Origin: Fimbriimonadaceae bacterium
GTDB lineage: Bacteria; Armatimonadota; Fimbriimonadia; Fimbriimonadales; Fimbriimonadaceae
DNA length: 64,000 bases
NCBI GenBank assembly: GCA_020847855.1
Contig: JADLBH010000037.1
Location: forward strand, 310,001 to 374,000
Direction: 5' to 3'
Shown here: piece by piece, positions 33,990 through 42,712 of the stretch
Numbering within the stretch: position 1 is the first letter of the stretch
How the letters are laid out: each line of letters starts with the position of its first letter
Notes under the pieces: generated by a model
What the model saw: only the letters and a program-made list of their open reading frames with translations
The model's database searches: none
Told to the model about the DNA's origin: nothing
Made by a program: the position numbers and the translations under genes

Positions 33990-34759
33990 TGGAAACCAGG
34001 ACGATCCGTCGGGACGAGGCCGAGGAGTTCCTCGGTCTCCTCTGCGGCGTGTTTCGCCTCGATGTCTCCCGCGCGAGCGCGGTCTTCTTCTCTGAACCGC
34101 TCTTCGACCTCTCCCGCAAGTGGGCGCTTTACCAGGACGGCATGATGGTCTCGATTCTTACGACCTCACCGCTTCGGTTTGGCTGGGGTCGGGCGATCGG
34201 GATCGCCGGAGTCGCAACTGCACAGCCTCATCTTGGCAAGGGGTACGCGACCCGGCTCTTGACGCACGTCCTGGAGCGGGCCGAGGAGGACGGCGAAGGG
34301 CCCGCGATGCTGTTCGCGCATGCGGAAGGCCTCTACCGGCGCCTCGGCTTCGAGGCCGTGGACGAGGTCGTTCGCGGGGAGCTGGCGTGCGCGGGACCTA
34401 GCGAGACCGCGGAAGGCATGAGCAATGACGAGGTCCTTGCCCAGTACGGGCGGTGGTGCGAGCGTAGCCTTGCCCGATTCGTCCGTGACGATTCGGCCCA
34501 GGCGCGATGGAGCTGGAACCTGCGCCACTGCGAGCGCATGCTGGGCGGCTATGCGTGCATCGAGCCTGGCCAAGTCCGGGAGGCGTGGCTGCCCGAGGCC
34601 GGGGAACGATGGCCCTTCGCGCGCGGGACGGAGTGGGCGGGCCTGACGGCGGTGGCCCGGGAGGACAAGGTGCCCGTCCAACGGCCCCGGCACGAACTGA
34701 TCGTGATGACCCGAAGCTTCCCCCTCCCTCCCCAGATGTTCATGACCGATCAGTTTTAG
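33989..34759 (+). CDS. GNAT family acetyltransferase
   Basis: 256 residues. ATG at 33989 shares its A with the cdaR stop. The GNAT fold occupies the first about 140 residues, with the acetyl-CoA loop QPHLGKGYATRLL and a following LLTHVLERAEEDG helix; YRRLGFEAVDEVV is the typical last strand. The C-terminal about 110 residues do not match a family I recognise and could be a second, degenerate domain as in Eis-like enzymes. The substrate is unknown. Cotranscription with cdaAR may be incidental. Confidence 0.8.
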   Translation: METRTIRRDEAEEFLGLLCGVFRLDVSRASAVFFSEPLFDLSRKWALYQDGMMVSILTTSPLRFGWGRAIGIAGVATAQPHLGKGYATRLLTHVLERAEEDGEGPAMLFAHAEGLYRRLGFEAVDEVVRGELACAGPSETAEGMSNDEVLAQYGRWCERSLARFVRDDSAQARWSWNLRHCERMLGGYACIEPGQVREAWLPEAGERWPFARGTEWAGLTAVAREDKVPVQRPRHELIVMTRSFPLPPQMFMTDQF

Positions 34760-34798
34760 GGCCTGGGGAGGGCGACTGGTACTCTCCCCTTGCTCAAG

Positions 34799-35950
34799 AT
34801 GAGATTGATCCACACCTCCGAAAGCGTGAGCGAAGGGCACCCCGACAAGGTAGCCGACCAGATCTCGGACGCGCTTCTCGACACGTTTCTCCACGGGGAT
34901 GGGAAGAACCCTGGGGATCCCCACTCGCGAGTCGCAGTGGAGACGATGCTGGCCCACGGTGTCGCGATCGTGAGCGGCGAGGTTCGAACGACGACCTACG
35001 TGGACGTTCAAAGCGTAGTGCGGCAGACGATCCAATCCATCGGGTACACGGACACGCGAGTCGGGTTCGACGGCGGGAGCTGCGGGGTCCTCGTCGCCAT
35101 CCAACCGCAGTCCCCGGACATCGCCCGTGGCGTGGACACCGGGGGCGCCGGGGATCAAGGCATGATGTTCGGCATGGCCACGGACGAGACGGCGTCCCTC
35201 ATGCCACTCCCGATCACGATCGCCCAAGCCATCATGAAGAAAGCGGCCCTCGTGCGCCGGGCGGACGCTTCCCTTGGCCTTCGGCCCGATGCCAAGGCCC
35301 AGGTCTCCATCTCCTATGAGGACGGCAGGCCACTCACGATCGAGACGATCGTCGTGAGCCATCAGCACGACGAAGGGATCACTCAGCAGGCGATGAAGGT
35401 GCGCCTCATGGAGCACATCGTCGCGCCCGTCCTGAAGGAGTATTGCGACTATGTGGACAAGGAGCCCCAGTTCCACGTGAACCCGACCGGGGTCTTCGTA
35501 CTGGGTGGGCCCGCCGCGGACACCGGGCTCACGGGCCGCAAGATCATTGCCGACACTTACGGCGGGATGTGCCCCCACGGAGGAGGGGCCTTCAGTGGGA
35601 AGGACCCGACCAAGGTGGACCGTTCGGCCGCCTATATGGCCCGCCACGTGTCCAAGTGCATCGTCGCCGCTGGACTGGCCAAGAGGTGCCAGGTCGCGGT
35701 CGCCTATGCGATCGGAGTGAAGGAGCCGGTCTCGTTCTATGTCGAGACGTTCGGCACGGAGACAGTGGCGCCGGAGAAGATCTCCCAGCGGGTGATGGAA
35801 CGGTTCGACATGAGCCCGGCCGGGATCATGGCGCACCTCAAGCTGCGCGAGACCCGCTACCTTCCCACCGCAAAGTGCGGTCACTTTGGCGACCCTGCGT
35901 TCCCATGGGAAGGGACGGAGCCGGCTGCCGACTTGGCGAGCGGACTCTAG
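34799..35950 (+). CDS. metK: S-adenosylmethionine synthetase
   Basis: 383 residues from the ATG at 34799. The signature TSESVSEGHPDKVADQISDA opens the enzyme; DTGGAGDQGMMFG is the ATP/methionine loop and GGGAFSGKDPTKVDRSAAY the conserved phosphate-binding segment. It makes S-adenosylmethionine from ATP and methionine. No SAM riboswitch is seen in the 39 bases upstream. The stop overlaps the convergent membrane-protein gene by 4 bp. Confidence 0.97.
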   Translation: MRLIHTSESVSEGHPDKVADQISDALLDTFLHGDGKNPGDPHSRVAVETMLAHGVAIVSGEVRTTTYVDVQSVVRQTIQSIGYTDTRVGFDGGSCGVLVAIQPQSPDIARGVDTGGAGDQGMMFGMATDETASLMPLPITIAQAIMKKAALVRRADASLGLRPDAKAQVSISYEDGRPLTIETIVVSHQHDEGITQQAMKVRLMEHIVAPVLKEYCDYVDKEPQFHVNPTGVFVLGGPAADTGLTGRKIIADTYGGMCPHGGGAFSGKDPTKVDRSAAYMARHVSKCIVAAGLAKRCQVAVAYAIGVKEPVSFYVETFGTETVAPEKISQRVMERFDMSPAGIMAHLKLRETRYLPTAKCGHFGDPAFPWEGTEPAADLASGL

Positions 35951-37560
35951 GCCGCCGGGACGGTGGCGCTTCGCCACCGGGTGCCCGCCTCAGCCTCGAT
36001 CTCGGACGCGGCTTGGCTCGAAGCCCATGCACCGGCCGTCCGCTCGTCTGGGATCGCCACCATGAGCCCGACGCCGGGCCGCACGCTCACGAGCGAACCG
36101 GCAGGAAGCGCTTCCGCCACGCGCTGGCTGAGAGGGGCTTCGCCCTCTTGAACCGTCAGGGTCAGCATCACGTGCCCGCCCAGGGCGATACGGTCGGCGA
36201 ACGTGGACGAGTCCACCACGCGGCCATGGGCCGTACTCGCGCCGGAAAGCTCCCCGGCGGACTCTACGAGCTCCTGGTATGCCGTCGCGGAAATCGAGCC
36301 TGGGCCACGACCTGCGCAAACGATCCATCGCCCGTCCCCGGTCGGCGCGAGCGCGACCGATCCCGCTCCGGTGCGGAGCGCCTTGCCGGCAACGATCCAG
36401 GGGGCTTGCCCTTCGGCGGCATAGCGAGGGCCGGATTGGAACGCCGAGGGCTCAAGAAGGCTCCAATCCACCGAGCGGCCGACTTGAACCTCCGTGGCCC
36501 CTTCGCGGTCGAGGATCGCGACGCAATCGGCCCGCCATTTTCGGCGCAGAACCGAGAGCCACGCGATGGCCGCGTCCGGTTCAGGAACCGGTTCCGTTCC
36601 CAACTCCATCGCGACCTCTGGCCCTACGGCCTCCGATACCGTGGCAACGGACATCACCGCAGGCATTGCGGCCTTGGCCAACGCAGCCGCGGCCCTGGAA
36701 AGCTGCCCGCGAAGCACCGGAGGGCCGTTGCCGACCACCGGCACGAAGAGCACGACCTGGCCCCCGTCCGCCAGCGAGGCCTGAGCGTGGACGGCCCGGT
36801 GCCCAAAGTATTCGGCGACGCCTCTCTCGACCGTCGCACTCTGAGGATCGGGGAGCGATCCCGTCTCCCTCCACTCCTTAGGAACCTCGCCAGCGCACGC
36901 CGCCTTGCCACGAACCCATAGAAGGAGGCCGGGTGCGGCGAGGCTGTTACGAATCGTTTCGGCCCACCCGCTTTCGAGAGAGGGAGAGGCCCCTCCCCAG
37001 TCATCGAGCAGCCGCACTACGAGCCGATCGCGCCACCCCTTCCGTTCCAACCCTTGGGCGTGCTCCCGCAGTGCGCGGAACCGCTCTCGAAGGCCCTCGT
37101 CGGTCTCCACGGTCGCCTCGATCCTTTCGACCACGACTTCTGGCTCGACGTCGGGAACCGGAGGTCGTCGAAAGATCAGCGGCACCGCCATGGCGAGCGC
37201 CGCTTGGGCGAACGTCTCGCGCGAGTAGGGCGACGCCGAACCGAGATTGTGCGCCGCGATGACGATCGCCCCCATGAGCGGTGAGAGGGCTCGGGGGTCG
37301 GCCCCAGAGCCCAAGGACCGCTTCAAGGCCGGCCCGCTCACGGCGATGCCGAAGAACGGCAGCATCCCGGTGAGACTCAGGGCCGCGCCGATGGCAGACG
37401 CCTCGACGACTGCGAACCAACCCGCAATCCCAGGGTTCATGAGACCGCGCCGAAGGAGCGCTCTCGTGGCGAGCCACGCAACCGGCAGCGTGGCGCCAAG
37501 GATCAAGATCGCAATGCCGGCTTTCGTCATCTCGAGGGCCGGGAGGCTAGGTTCGGGCAT
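35947..37560 (-). CDS. Membrane protein of unknown function, possibly with degenerate GAF/GGDEF-like regions
   Basis: 537 residues. Four or five hydrophobic helices fill the first 130 residues. A cytoplasmic part follows with two sections: about 165-300 (VVLFVPVVGNGPPVLRGQLSRAAAALAKA, GAF-like) and about 310-430 (RKWRADCVAILDREGATEVQVGRS). The last 90 residues (HVMLTLTVQEGEAPLSQRVAEALPAGSLVSVRPGVGLMVAIP) have the strand/helix rhythm of a GGDEF domain, but no GGDEF signature is present. No family is assigned. Convergent with metK and preceded by a 167-bp gap with one hairpin. Confidence 0.6.
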   Translation of the reverse strand: MPEPSLPALEMTKAGIAILILGATLPVAWLATRALLRRGLMNPGIAGWFAVVEASAIGAALSLTGMLPFFGIAVSGPALKRSLGSGADPRALSPLMGAIVIAAHNLGSASPYSRETFAQAALAMAVPLIFRRPPVPDVEPEVVVERIEATVETDEGLRERFRALREHAQGLERKGWRDRLVVRLLDDWGGASPSLESGWAETIRNSLAAPGLLLWVRGKAACAGEVPKEWRETGSLPDPQSATVERGVAEYFGHRAVHAQASLADGGQVVLFVPVVGNGPPVLRGQLSRAAAALAKAAMPAVMSVATVSEAVGPEVAMELGTEPVPEPDAAIAWLSVLRRKWRADCVAILDREGATEVQVGRSVDWSLLEPSAFQSGPRYAAEGQAPWIVAGKALRTGAGSVALAPTGDGRWIVCAGRGPGSISATAYQELVESAGELSGASTAHGRVVDSSTFADRIALGGHVMLTLTVQEGEAPLSQRVAEALPAGSLVSVRPGVGLMVAIPDERTAGAWASSQAASEIEAEAGTRWRSATVPAA

Positions 37561-37704
37561 AGGCGCTTCCCTCCCATTCTCGGTGCCTTGAGCGCAAACA
37601 TGAGGCTCGGTGCGCCAAATCGAGGCCGTGCCGCGTCTGAACGATCAAGCGACGGTTCCAGCTGGGCCAGGAAGAGCTTGGCAGACCTCGCAAGGAAGCG
37701 ATAT

Positions 37705-37737
37705 GCCGGCTTGGTCTGTCCTCTCCGCTAAGCCGGC
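37705..37737 (-). terminator. Hairpin at the end of nfo
   Basis: GCCGGCTT (37705-37712) pairs with AAGCCGGC (37730-37737) across a 17-base loop. It overlaps the nfo stop and lies just downstream of it on the minus strand. No strong U-run follows, so it is a weak terminator candidate. Confidence 0.35.
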
Positions 37738-38591
37738 ACTCTTTCGCCGGACCACTCCCACAAACGCGCGACGTTCGCCGCGTGCTGTGTCTCGGCATCC
37801 GGTGTCTCGACCACGAAGGGTACGTCGAACAGCCTGGAGTCGCTGAGCAGCGCACGAAAGCCCGCTTCCCCGATCTCGCCTTGACCGAGGTGTTCGTGCC
37901 GGTCTTTGCGAGATCCTAGAGGGAACTTGCTATCGTTGACATGGACGCACATCAATCGGTCCAACCCCACGATCCGATCGAACTGGTCCAGCATCTCGGA
38001 GACGCCGTCTTCGGTCCGAATGTCATAACCTGCGGCGAAAACGTGGCACGTATCGAGGCAGACCGCGAGCCTACTGGGCTGGCCCGAGAGTTCAAGGATC
38101 ATTGCCAGATGCTCGAAATCGTAGTTCAAGCACGTGCCTTGGCCCGCCGTCGTCTCCATGAGCAGGGTCACGTCCGCAGGGGTTCCGGCCAAGATCGCCA
38201 CCGTTGCCTCGGACACGATCTTGAGCCCCTCCTGCTCGCCCTGGCCCATGTGCGCGCCCATGTGCGAGACCACGAGCGGGATTCCTAGCATCGAGCACCT
38301 GCGCAGTTCCGCAGTCAGCGCATCCACGCTCTTCGAGCGGATCTCCGGGCTCGTCGCGCACAGGTTCACTAGGTACGTATCGTGACTCACGATCCGGGAG
38401 CCGATCCCCGTCTCCTCCACCGCGGCTCGAAACGCGGCCACCGCCTCCTCCGTGGGGTCTTTCGATGCCCAGTTGCGCGGGCTCGTGGTGAACACTTGCA
38501 CGGCGGTACACCCGATCTCGCTCCCTCGGCGAAGCGCCTTGTCGAGCCCGCCCCCGGTGGGCATGTGCGCCCCGAACCACCGCCCCGCCAT
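37728..38591 (-). CDS. nfo: Endonuclease IV (AP endonuclease)
   Basis: 287 residues from the ATG at 38591 (MAGRWFGAHMPTGGGLDKAL); the longer frame to 38660 runs into the divergent gene. Metal ligands of the TIM barrel are recognisable: His in SHDTYLVNL, His in VVSHMGAHMG, Glu in LLMETTAGQG, Asp/His in VCLDTCHVFAAGYD, and HVNDSKFPLGSRKDRHEHLGQG with the characteristic HxH and G. The enzyme nicks DNA 5' to abasic sites in base excision repair. It diverges from the phosphomannomutase gene across 43 bp. Confidence 0.96.
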   Translation of the reverse strand: MAGRWFGAHMPTGGGLDKALRRGSEIGCTAVQVFTTSPRNWASKDPTEEAVAAFRAAVEETGIGSRIVSHDTYLVNLCATSPEIRSKSVDALTAELRRCSMLGIPLVVSHMGAHMGQGEQEGLKIVSEATVAILAGTPADVTLLMETTAGQGTCLNYDFEHLAMILELSGQPSRLAVCLDTCHVFAAGYDIRTEDGVSEMLDQFDRIVGLDRLMCVHVNDSKFPLGSRKDRHEHLGQGEIGEAGFRALLSDSRLFDVPFVVETPDAETQHAANVARLWEWSGERVPA

Positions 38592-38634
38592 CCGTCCGTG
38601 ATACCCTGACGGGCCGCGGGTAAGTTGCTGACCT

Positions 38635-39981
38635 ATGGGCCGGTACCTGCCAGCGTTCAAGGCATACGACGTTCGCGGCGTCGTGCCCGACGAGATGAAC
38701 GTGGAGCTCGCCTACGCGATTGGGAGGGCGTTCGCCGACGAGACCGAAGCGGGAACGGTCTGTGTCGGACACGACATCCGCTTGAGCGGTCCCGAGCTTT
38801 CCCATCCTCTGCAGCTTGGTTTGACCGATGCCGGCGCGGACGTCACCGATCTGGGGATGGTCGGCACTGAAATGGTGTACTTTGCGACAGGAAAGTATAA
38901 GTATGACGGCGGAATCATGATCACGGCAAGCCATAACCCGCCGCAGTACAACGGGATGAAGCTTGTTCGCTCCGAGAGCCGGCCCATCAGCGGGGACAGC
39001 GGTCTCGACCGGATCGAGAAGGCCGCGTTCGAGCGTACGTTCCGCCGGGACGGGAACGGCTCGAAAGGCACACGAGACGTCTACTCGGACTTTGGGCGTC
39101 ATCTGGCAACCTTCGACCCCGAGAGCAAGGCCCGCGATCTCAGGGTCTTCGCGAGCCCTGGCAACGGCGCAGCCGGTCTCGCGGTCGAGGCGTTCCAGCC
39201 CCACACGGGCATCACCTTCACCCGACACCGCTTCGAGCCGGACGGCTCGTTTCCGTTCGGAGTCCCGAACCCGATCCTCCCGGAGAGCCGGGCCTCCGTC
39301 GAGACCGAAATGGCCTCGGGTGGATTCGACTTCGGCGTGGCCTGGGACGGGGATTACGACCGGTGCTTCTTCTTCGACGGCGAAGGAAAGTTCATCGAGG
39401 GCTATTACATCGTGGGCCTCCTCGCCCAAGCGATTCTCGCGCAGAACCCCGGTGCCTCCATCGTCTATGACCCTAGGCTGACCTGGAACACGATCGAGAT
39501 CGTCCGGAAAGCCGGGGGGAACCCCGTCCTGTGCAAGTCCGGCCATGCGTTCATCAAGGAGCGGATGCGGGCCGAGAACGCGGTCTATGGCGGCGAAATG
39601 AGCGCGCACCACTACTTCCGGGACCACTGGTATTGCGACAGTGGGATGATCCCTCTTGTGCTCGTCGCGAAGCTCGTCTCGGAGACCGGCCGATCACTCG
39701 CCGACCTCGTGGGAGCGATGCAGTCCGCCTATCCGTGCTCGGGCGAGGTGAACTCGACGGTGTCGGACGTTGCGGGGACGCTCGCGCGCATCGAGTCGCG
39801 GTACGCAGCGGACGGCACCGTGGACAAGACCGACGGGCTCAGTATCGAGTACAAGGATTGGCGATTCAACTTGCGCGGATCCAACACAGAGCCAGTGATC
39901 CGGCTCAATGTGGAGTCTCGTGGCGACCGAGACCTCGTCGCCGAGAAGACGGAGGAGCTGCTCGCCCTCGTTCGCGAGTAG
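38635..39981 (+). CDS. Phosphomannomutase/phosphoglucomutase
   Basis: 448 residues. The four-domain alpha-D-phosphohexomutase is clear: FKAYDVRG at the start, the phosphoserine loop TASHNPPQYNG (Ser99), the metal loop DGDYDRCFFFD, the sugar-binding GEMSAHHYFRD loop (the GEMSAHHYF form is typical of phosphomannomutase) and the phosphate-contact RGSNTEPVIRL near the C-terminus. It interconverts mannose-6-P and mannose-1-P (or the glucose pair), supplying sugar nucleotides for surface polymers. Confidence 0.94.
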   Translation: MGRYLPAFKAYDVRGVVPDEMNVELAYAIGRAFADETEAGTVCVGHDIRLSGPELSHPLQLGLTDAGADVTDLGMVGTEMVYFATGKYKYDGGIMITASHNPPQYNGMKLVRSESRPISGDSGLDRIEKAAFERTFRRDGNGSKGTRDVYSDFGRHLATFDPESKARDLRVFASPGNGAAGLAVEAFQPHTGITFTRHRFEPDGSFPFGVPNPILPESRASVETEMASGGFDFGVAWDGDYDRCFFFDGEGKFIEGYYIVGLLAQAILAQNPGASIVYDPRLTWNTIEIVRKAGGNPVLCKSGHAFIKERMRAENAVYGGEMSAHHYFRDHWYCDSGMIPLVLVAKLVSETGRSLADLVGAMQSAYPCSGEVNSTVSDVAGTLARIESRYAADGTVDKTDGLSIEYKDWRFNLRGSNTEPVIRLNVESRGDRDLVAEKTEELLALVRE

Positions 39982-40268
39982 TCGGGCCCAATCAGGGTTC
40001 AAGAACAGGCCTGCCGTACGTCCCGGCGAGCCTGAGCCTGGGAAAAATCTGTGGAATAGTCCCAAAAGCGTTGCGGTACTGCGCACTGATGCGTCAGAAT
40101 ACGCACGCGGGGGTACGTACCCGTACTCGGAAAAAGACGCAGGAGGCGTCGCCAAGCCAGCGAGCGCTCGGCTCCACAGGGAACTTGAGGAAAGTTGTGG
40201 AACCCGTGCCAACCTAAGGCACGGCGGAGTCTCCGAAGCCTGAATCCGGGTTGTATGGAGACACACAA
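39982..40268 (+). other. 287-bp leader/promoter region of the SLH porin gene
   Basis: The longest gene-free stretch in the window. It contains a perfect 12-bp palindrome GGGTACGTACCC (40111-40122) and a 7-bp hairpin CCGTGCC/GGCACGG with a seven-base loop (40204-40224) about 45 bases before the start codon. Weak boxes TTGCGG (40070) and CAGAAT (40095) are separated by 19 bp. No riboswitch class is recognised. A long structured leader fits a very abundant envelope protein. Confidence 0.4.
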
Positions 40269-42140
40269 ATGAACAAAATGTTCAAGATCGCGTTCGGAGC
40301 GGTCCTCAGCGTCGGCCTGGTTCTCCCGGCCATCGCGCAGGACAACTTCCCGGACGTTCCTGAGAACCACTGGGCATACGAAGCCGTGGGTCGCTTGAAG
40401 GAGGCCGAGATTCTTTTCGGCTATCCGGACGGCGCCTACCGCGGCAACCGACCGATGAGCCGCTACGAGTTTGCGGCTGCCACCTACCAGTTCTGGAAGA
40501 AGGTCCGGGGCTGGTATGACAACCACGAGGCCCGCATCAAGGCACTCGAGGGTGGCGGAGACGGCGGCGACATCAACGAACTGCGCGACATGGTCAAGCA
40601 GCTTCGCGCCGACGTCGACATGATGAAGGGCTGGGGCAAGCGGATCGAGGACCTCGAGAAGCTCTCGGCTGAGTTCGAGAAGGAGATGGCTGCCATGGGC
40701 GTTGACGTCAAGCAGCTCCGCTCCGACCTCGGCGACCTCGAGGAGCGCGTCTCCAAGCTCGAGAAGGTGAAGCCGGCTGTGGACATCCACGGCACGGTGG
40801 ACTTCCTCGCGCTTGCGGGCCACTCGACCGACGGCAACATGGGCATGACCCCGAGCAACCGGGTGTTCGGCCTGAGCGACGCTGGCTTCCGGGCCGGCCT
40901 CACCAACGACCTGACCATGTACCACGAGGCCGCCATTGACCTCAAGGGTACGAACGAGGAAGGTCCGAAGTGGCAGGCCACCGTGGTCGTCGGCAACATG
41001 ATCGGCGCCTTGGGCGGCCTCAAGGCCAACCTGGGCAGCTACAACAATGCGAACTTCGGCTCCGGCTTCACCGCCGGCTCGGCCGATATCTACATTGACA
41101 ACGCCACGGTCACCTTCGACACCGCGCTGGTCGGGCAGGGCTTCAACGCCACGGTCGGCCGCATGGATCACATGGTCGGGCAGTACCTTTGGAAGCGCTC
41201 CGACTTCACGACCTACTTCCACAACGCTCGCTGGGACGACCACAAGCACACCTTCGACGGCGCCATGCTCGACTTCAACTTCGGGCCTGCCGCGCTCAAG
41301 GTGTTCGGTGGACTCAACAGCGAGATCCAGTCCGTGAACGGAACCGAGCTCAACCCGATCGCCGGAACCGGCATTGACAAGACGCTCGGTGCGCAGTTGA
41401 TGTTCCCGGTCGGAGACATGGGCGGCATCAACCTTGCCTACCTATGGCACCGCGGCGACACCCCGTTCGGGCTCATTGACGGCGTGGATGTCTATGGAGG
41501 CGAGGTTGACCTCAAGTTCCAGAACATCAACGTCTACGGGGCCTACTCCAAGAGCGACACCAAGCTCGGTGACAACAATGTCACCAACACCGACAACACG
41601 GTGTGGGACATCCACCTGGGCTACAGTGCCGACAATTGGGGCGTCGGTGGCGGCTATAAGGAAGTCGAGCGCAACTTCGTTGCCGCTGGCTCCTGGCAGC
41701 GCATCGGCAACCAGTGGTCGCCGACCAACATCAAGGGTTTTGACGCCAAGCTCTGGTTCAAGCCGAGCGAGGACTTCAAGATCTGGGGCAAGGGCCAGCG
41801 GCTCGAGCCCATCAGCACCGGCGGTCCGTTCCCGTTCGCGGGCTACGACGACATCACCTCCATCATGGTTGGCTTGGACTACCAGTTCGGTCCGAACTGG
41901 GGCACCATGCTCAGCTATGAGGACGTGCGCTTCAACAGCCTGGGCGGCGCTGCCGACCCGAGCCAGAAGTGGTTCACCATCGGGTTCAACTATGGCATGG
42001 GCGCCAACAGCAGCCTCATGTTCACCTACCAGTTCAGCGACCTTGACTTCAAGGGTCTTGCTGGCGCTGGCCTGGATCCAGGCGGACGCAACCGCTACAA
42101 GGGCGGTCTGCTCGGCACCCAGCTGAGCGTCAAGTTCTAA
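40269..42140 (+). CDS. SLH-domain porin (OmpM-like)
   Basis: 623 residues from the ATG at 40269. A signal peptide (about 1-23, ending AIAQ) leads to one SLH domain (25-75; FPDVPENHWAYEAVGRLKE and the PMSRYEFA end). A coiled coil follows (about 95-165; heptads in LRDMVKQLRADVDMMKGWGKRIEDLEKL), then a beta-barrel of about 440 residues ending in Phe. This order, SLH-coil-barrel, matches OmpM of Negativicutes and cyanobacterial/Deinococcus porins: the SLH part binds the wall polymer and the barrel sits in the outer membrane, so the protein both tethers the membrane and forms pores. CsaB, which makes the SLH ligand, is also in the window. Confidence 0.92.
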   Translation: MNKMFKIAFGAVLSVGLVLPAIAQDNFPDVPENHWAYEAVGRLKEAEILFGYPDGAYRGNRPMSRYEFAAATYQFWKKVRGWYDNHEARIKALEGGGDGGDINELRDMVKQLRADVDMMKGWGKRIEDLEKLSAEFEKEMAAMGVDVKQLRSDLGDLEERVSKLEKVKPAVDIHGTVDFLALAGHSTDGNMGMTPSNRVFGLSDAGFRAGLTNDLTMYHEAAIDLKGTNEEGPKWQATVVVGNMIGALGGLKANLGSYNNANFGSGFTAGSADIYIDNATVTFDTALVGQGFNATVGRMDHMVGQYLWKRSDFTTYFHNARWDDHKHTFDGAMLDFNFGPAALKVFGGLNSEIQSVNGTELNPIAGTGIDKTLGAQLMFPVGDMGGINLAYLWHRGDTPFGLIDGVDVYGGEVDLKFQNINVYGAYSKSDTKLGDNNVTNTDNTVWDIHLGYSADNWGVGGGYKEVERNFVAAGSWQRIGNQWSPTNIKGFDAKLWFKPSEDFKIWGKGQRLEPISTGGPFPFAGYDDITSIMVGLDYQFGPNWGTMLSYEDVRFNSLGGAADPSQKWFTIGFNYGMGANSSLMFTYQFSDLDFKGLAGAGLDPGGRNRYKGGLLGTQLSVKF

Positions 42141-42165
42141 GCTAGGACTCGACCGCAACGACAAC

Positions 42166-42200
42166 GGCCTCCAAGGGAACCCCTGGGGGCCGTATCTTTT
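42166..42200 (+). terminator. Rho-independent terminator of the SLH porin gene
   Basis: GGCCTCCAAGGG pairs with CCCCTGGGGGCC (two wobble pairs, short loop) and is followed by TATCTTTT. It lies 25 bp after the stop codon. Confidence 0.8.
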
Positions 42201-42229
42201 CACCTCCTCAAGCGTATGAACTAGTAGCC

Positions 42230-42670
42230 ATGCTCCGAAACGTAAAGCTCACCCGCCTTTTCGCCGTCGCCTCCCTCACCGTCGCCGTGTGCGCGCTGGG
42301 TACCGGGCAACTCAAGCAAGCGATCAAGATCATTGGGGTCGGCGCCGCGGTCACCCAGTTCGGGCCCGAGATGAACCGTCAGCTGAACAAGCTCACCGGC
42401 CATACCGACACCGAGGCCAAGTTCACCCGGGTCGTGCCCATCATCACGATCGGCCTCAATACGCGAGGAGCGATCGGTGCCGCCCAAGTCATGGGCTCCA
42501 AAAAGCAGGTGATGAAGGTGAAGGCGGTCGCCCAGCCCGAGGTGGACCTCTTCGGCGAGGTCAAGCTCCGCGCGATGATCCCGGTCAGCGACATCAACGT
42601 CACCGATCCGAAGAAGATCAAGGCCGTGGACGGGGTCGGGGTCAGCGGCGTGGTTGACCTGAAACTGTAG
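42230..42670 (+). CDS. Small exported protein of unknown function
   Basis: 146 residues. A basic N-terminus and hydrophobic core (LTRLFAVASLTVAVCALGTG) form a signal peptide or anchor. The mature part contains TRVVPIITIGLNTRGAIGAAQVMG and three or so beta strands (VMKVKAVAQPEVDLFGEVKLRAMIPVS). No family is recognised. It sits between the porin terminator and the Tricorn-like gene, 42 bp upstream of the latter. Confidence 0.65.
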   Translation: MLRNVKLTRLFAVASLTVAVCALGTGQLKQAIKIIGVGAAVTQFGPEMNRQLNKLTGHTDTEAKFTRVVPIITIGLNTRGAIGAAQVMGSKKQVMKVKAVAQPEVDLFGEVKLRAMIPVSDINVTDPKKIKAVDGVGVSGVVDLKL

Positions 42671-42712
42671 CCAGGGTTCCCACGAGAGCCCCAGATTCGG
42701 TAGAACTGCGGC

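Noticed and set aside
34166..35977. A 603-codon open frame on the minus strand
   Set aside because: It runs antisense through the GNAT gene and metK, which are certain; composition is typical of shadow frames.
38092..39627. A 511-codon minus-strand open frame across the phosphomannomutase gene
   Set aside because: Antisense to a certain gene, no motifs.
40187..40195. GAGGAAAGT resembling the conserved start of RNase P RNA
   Set aside because: Not followed by CCGGGC, and the porin gene starts within 75 bases, so there is no room for RNase P RNA.
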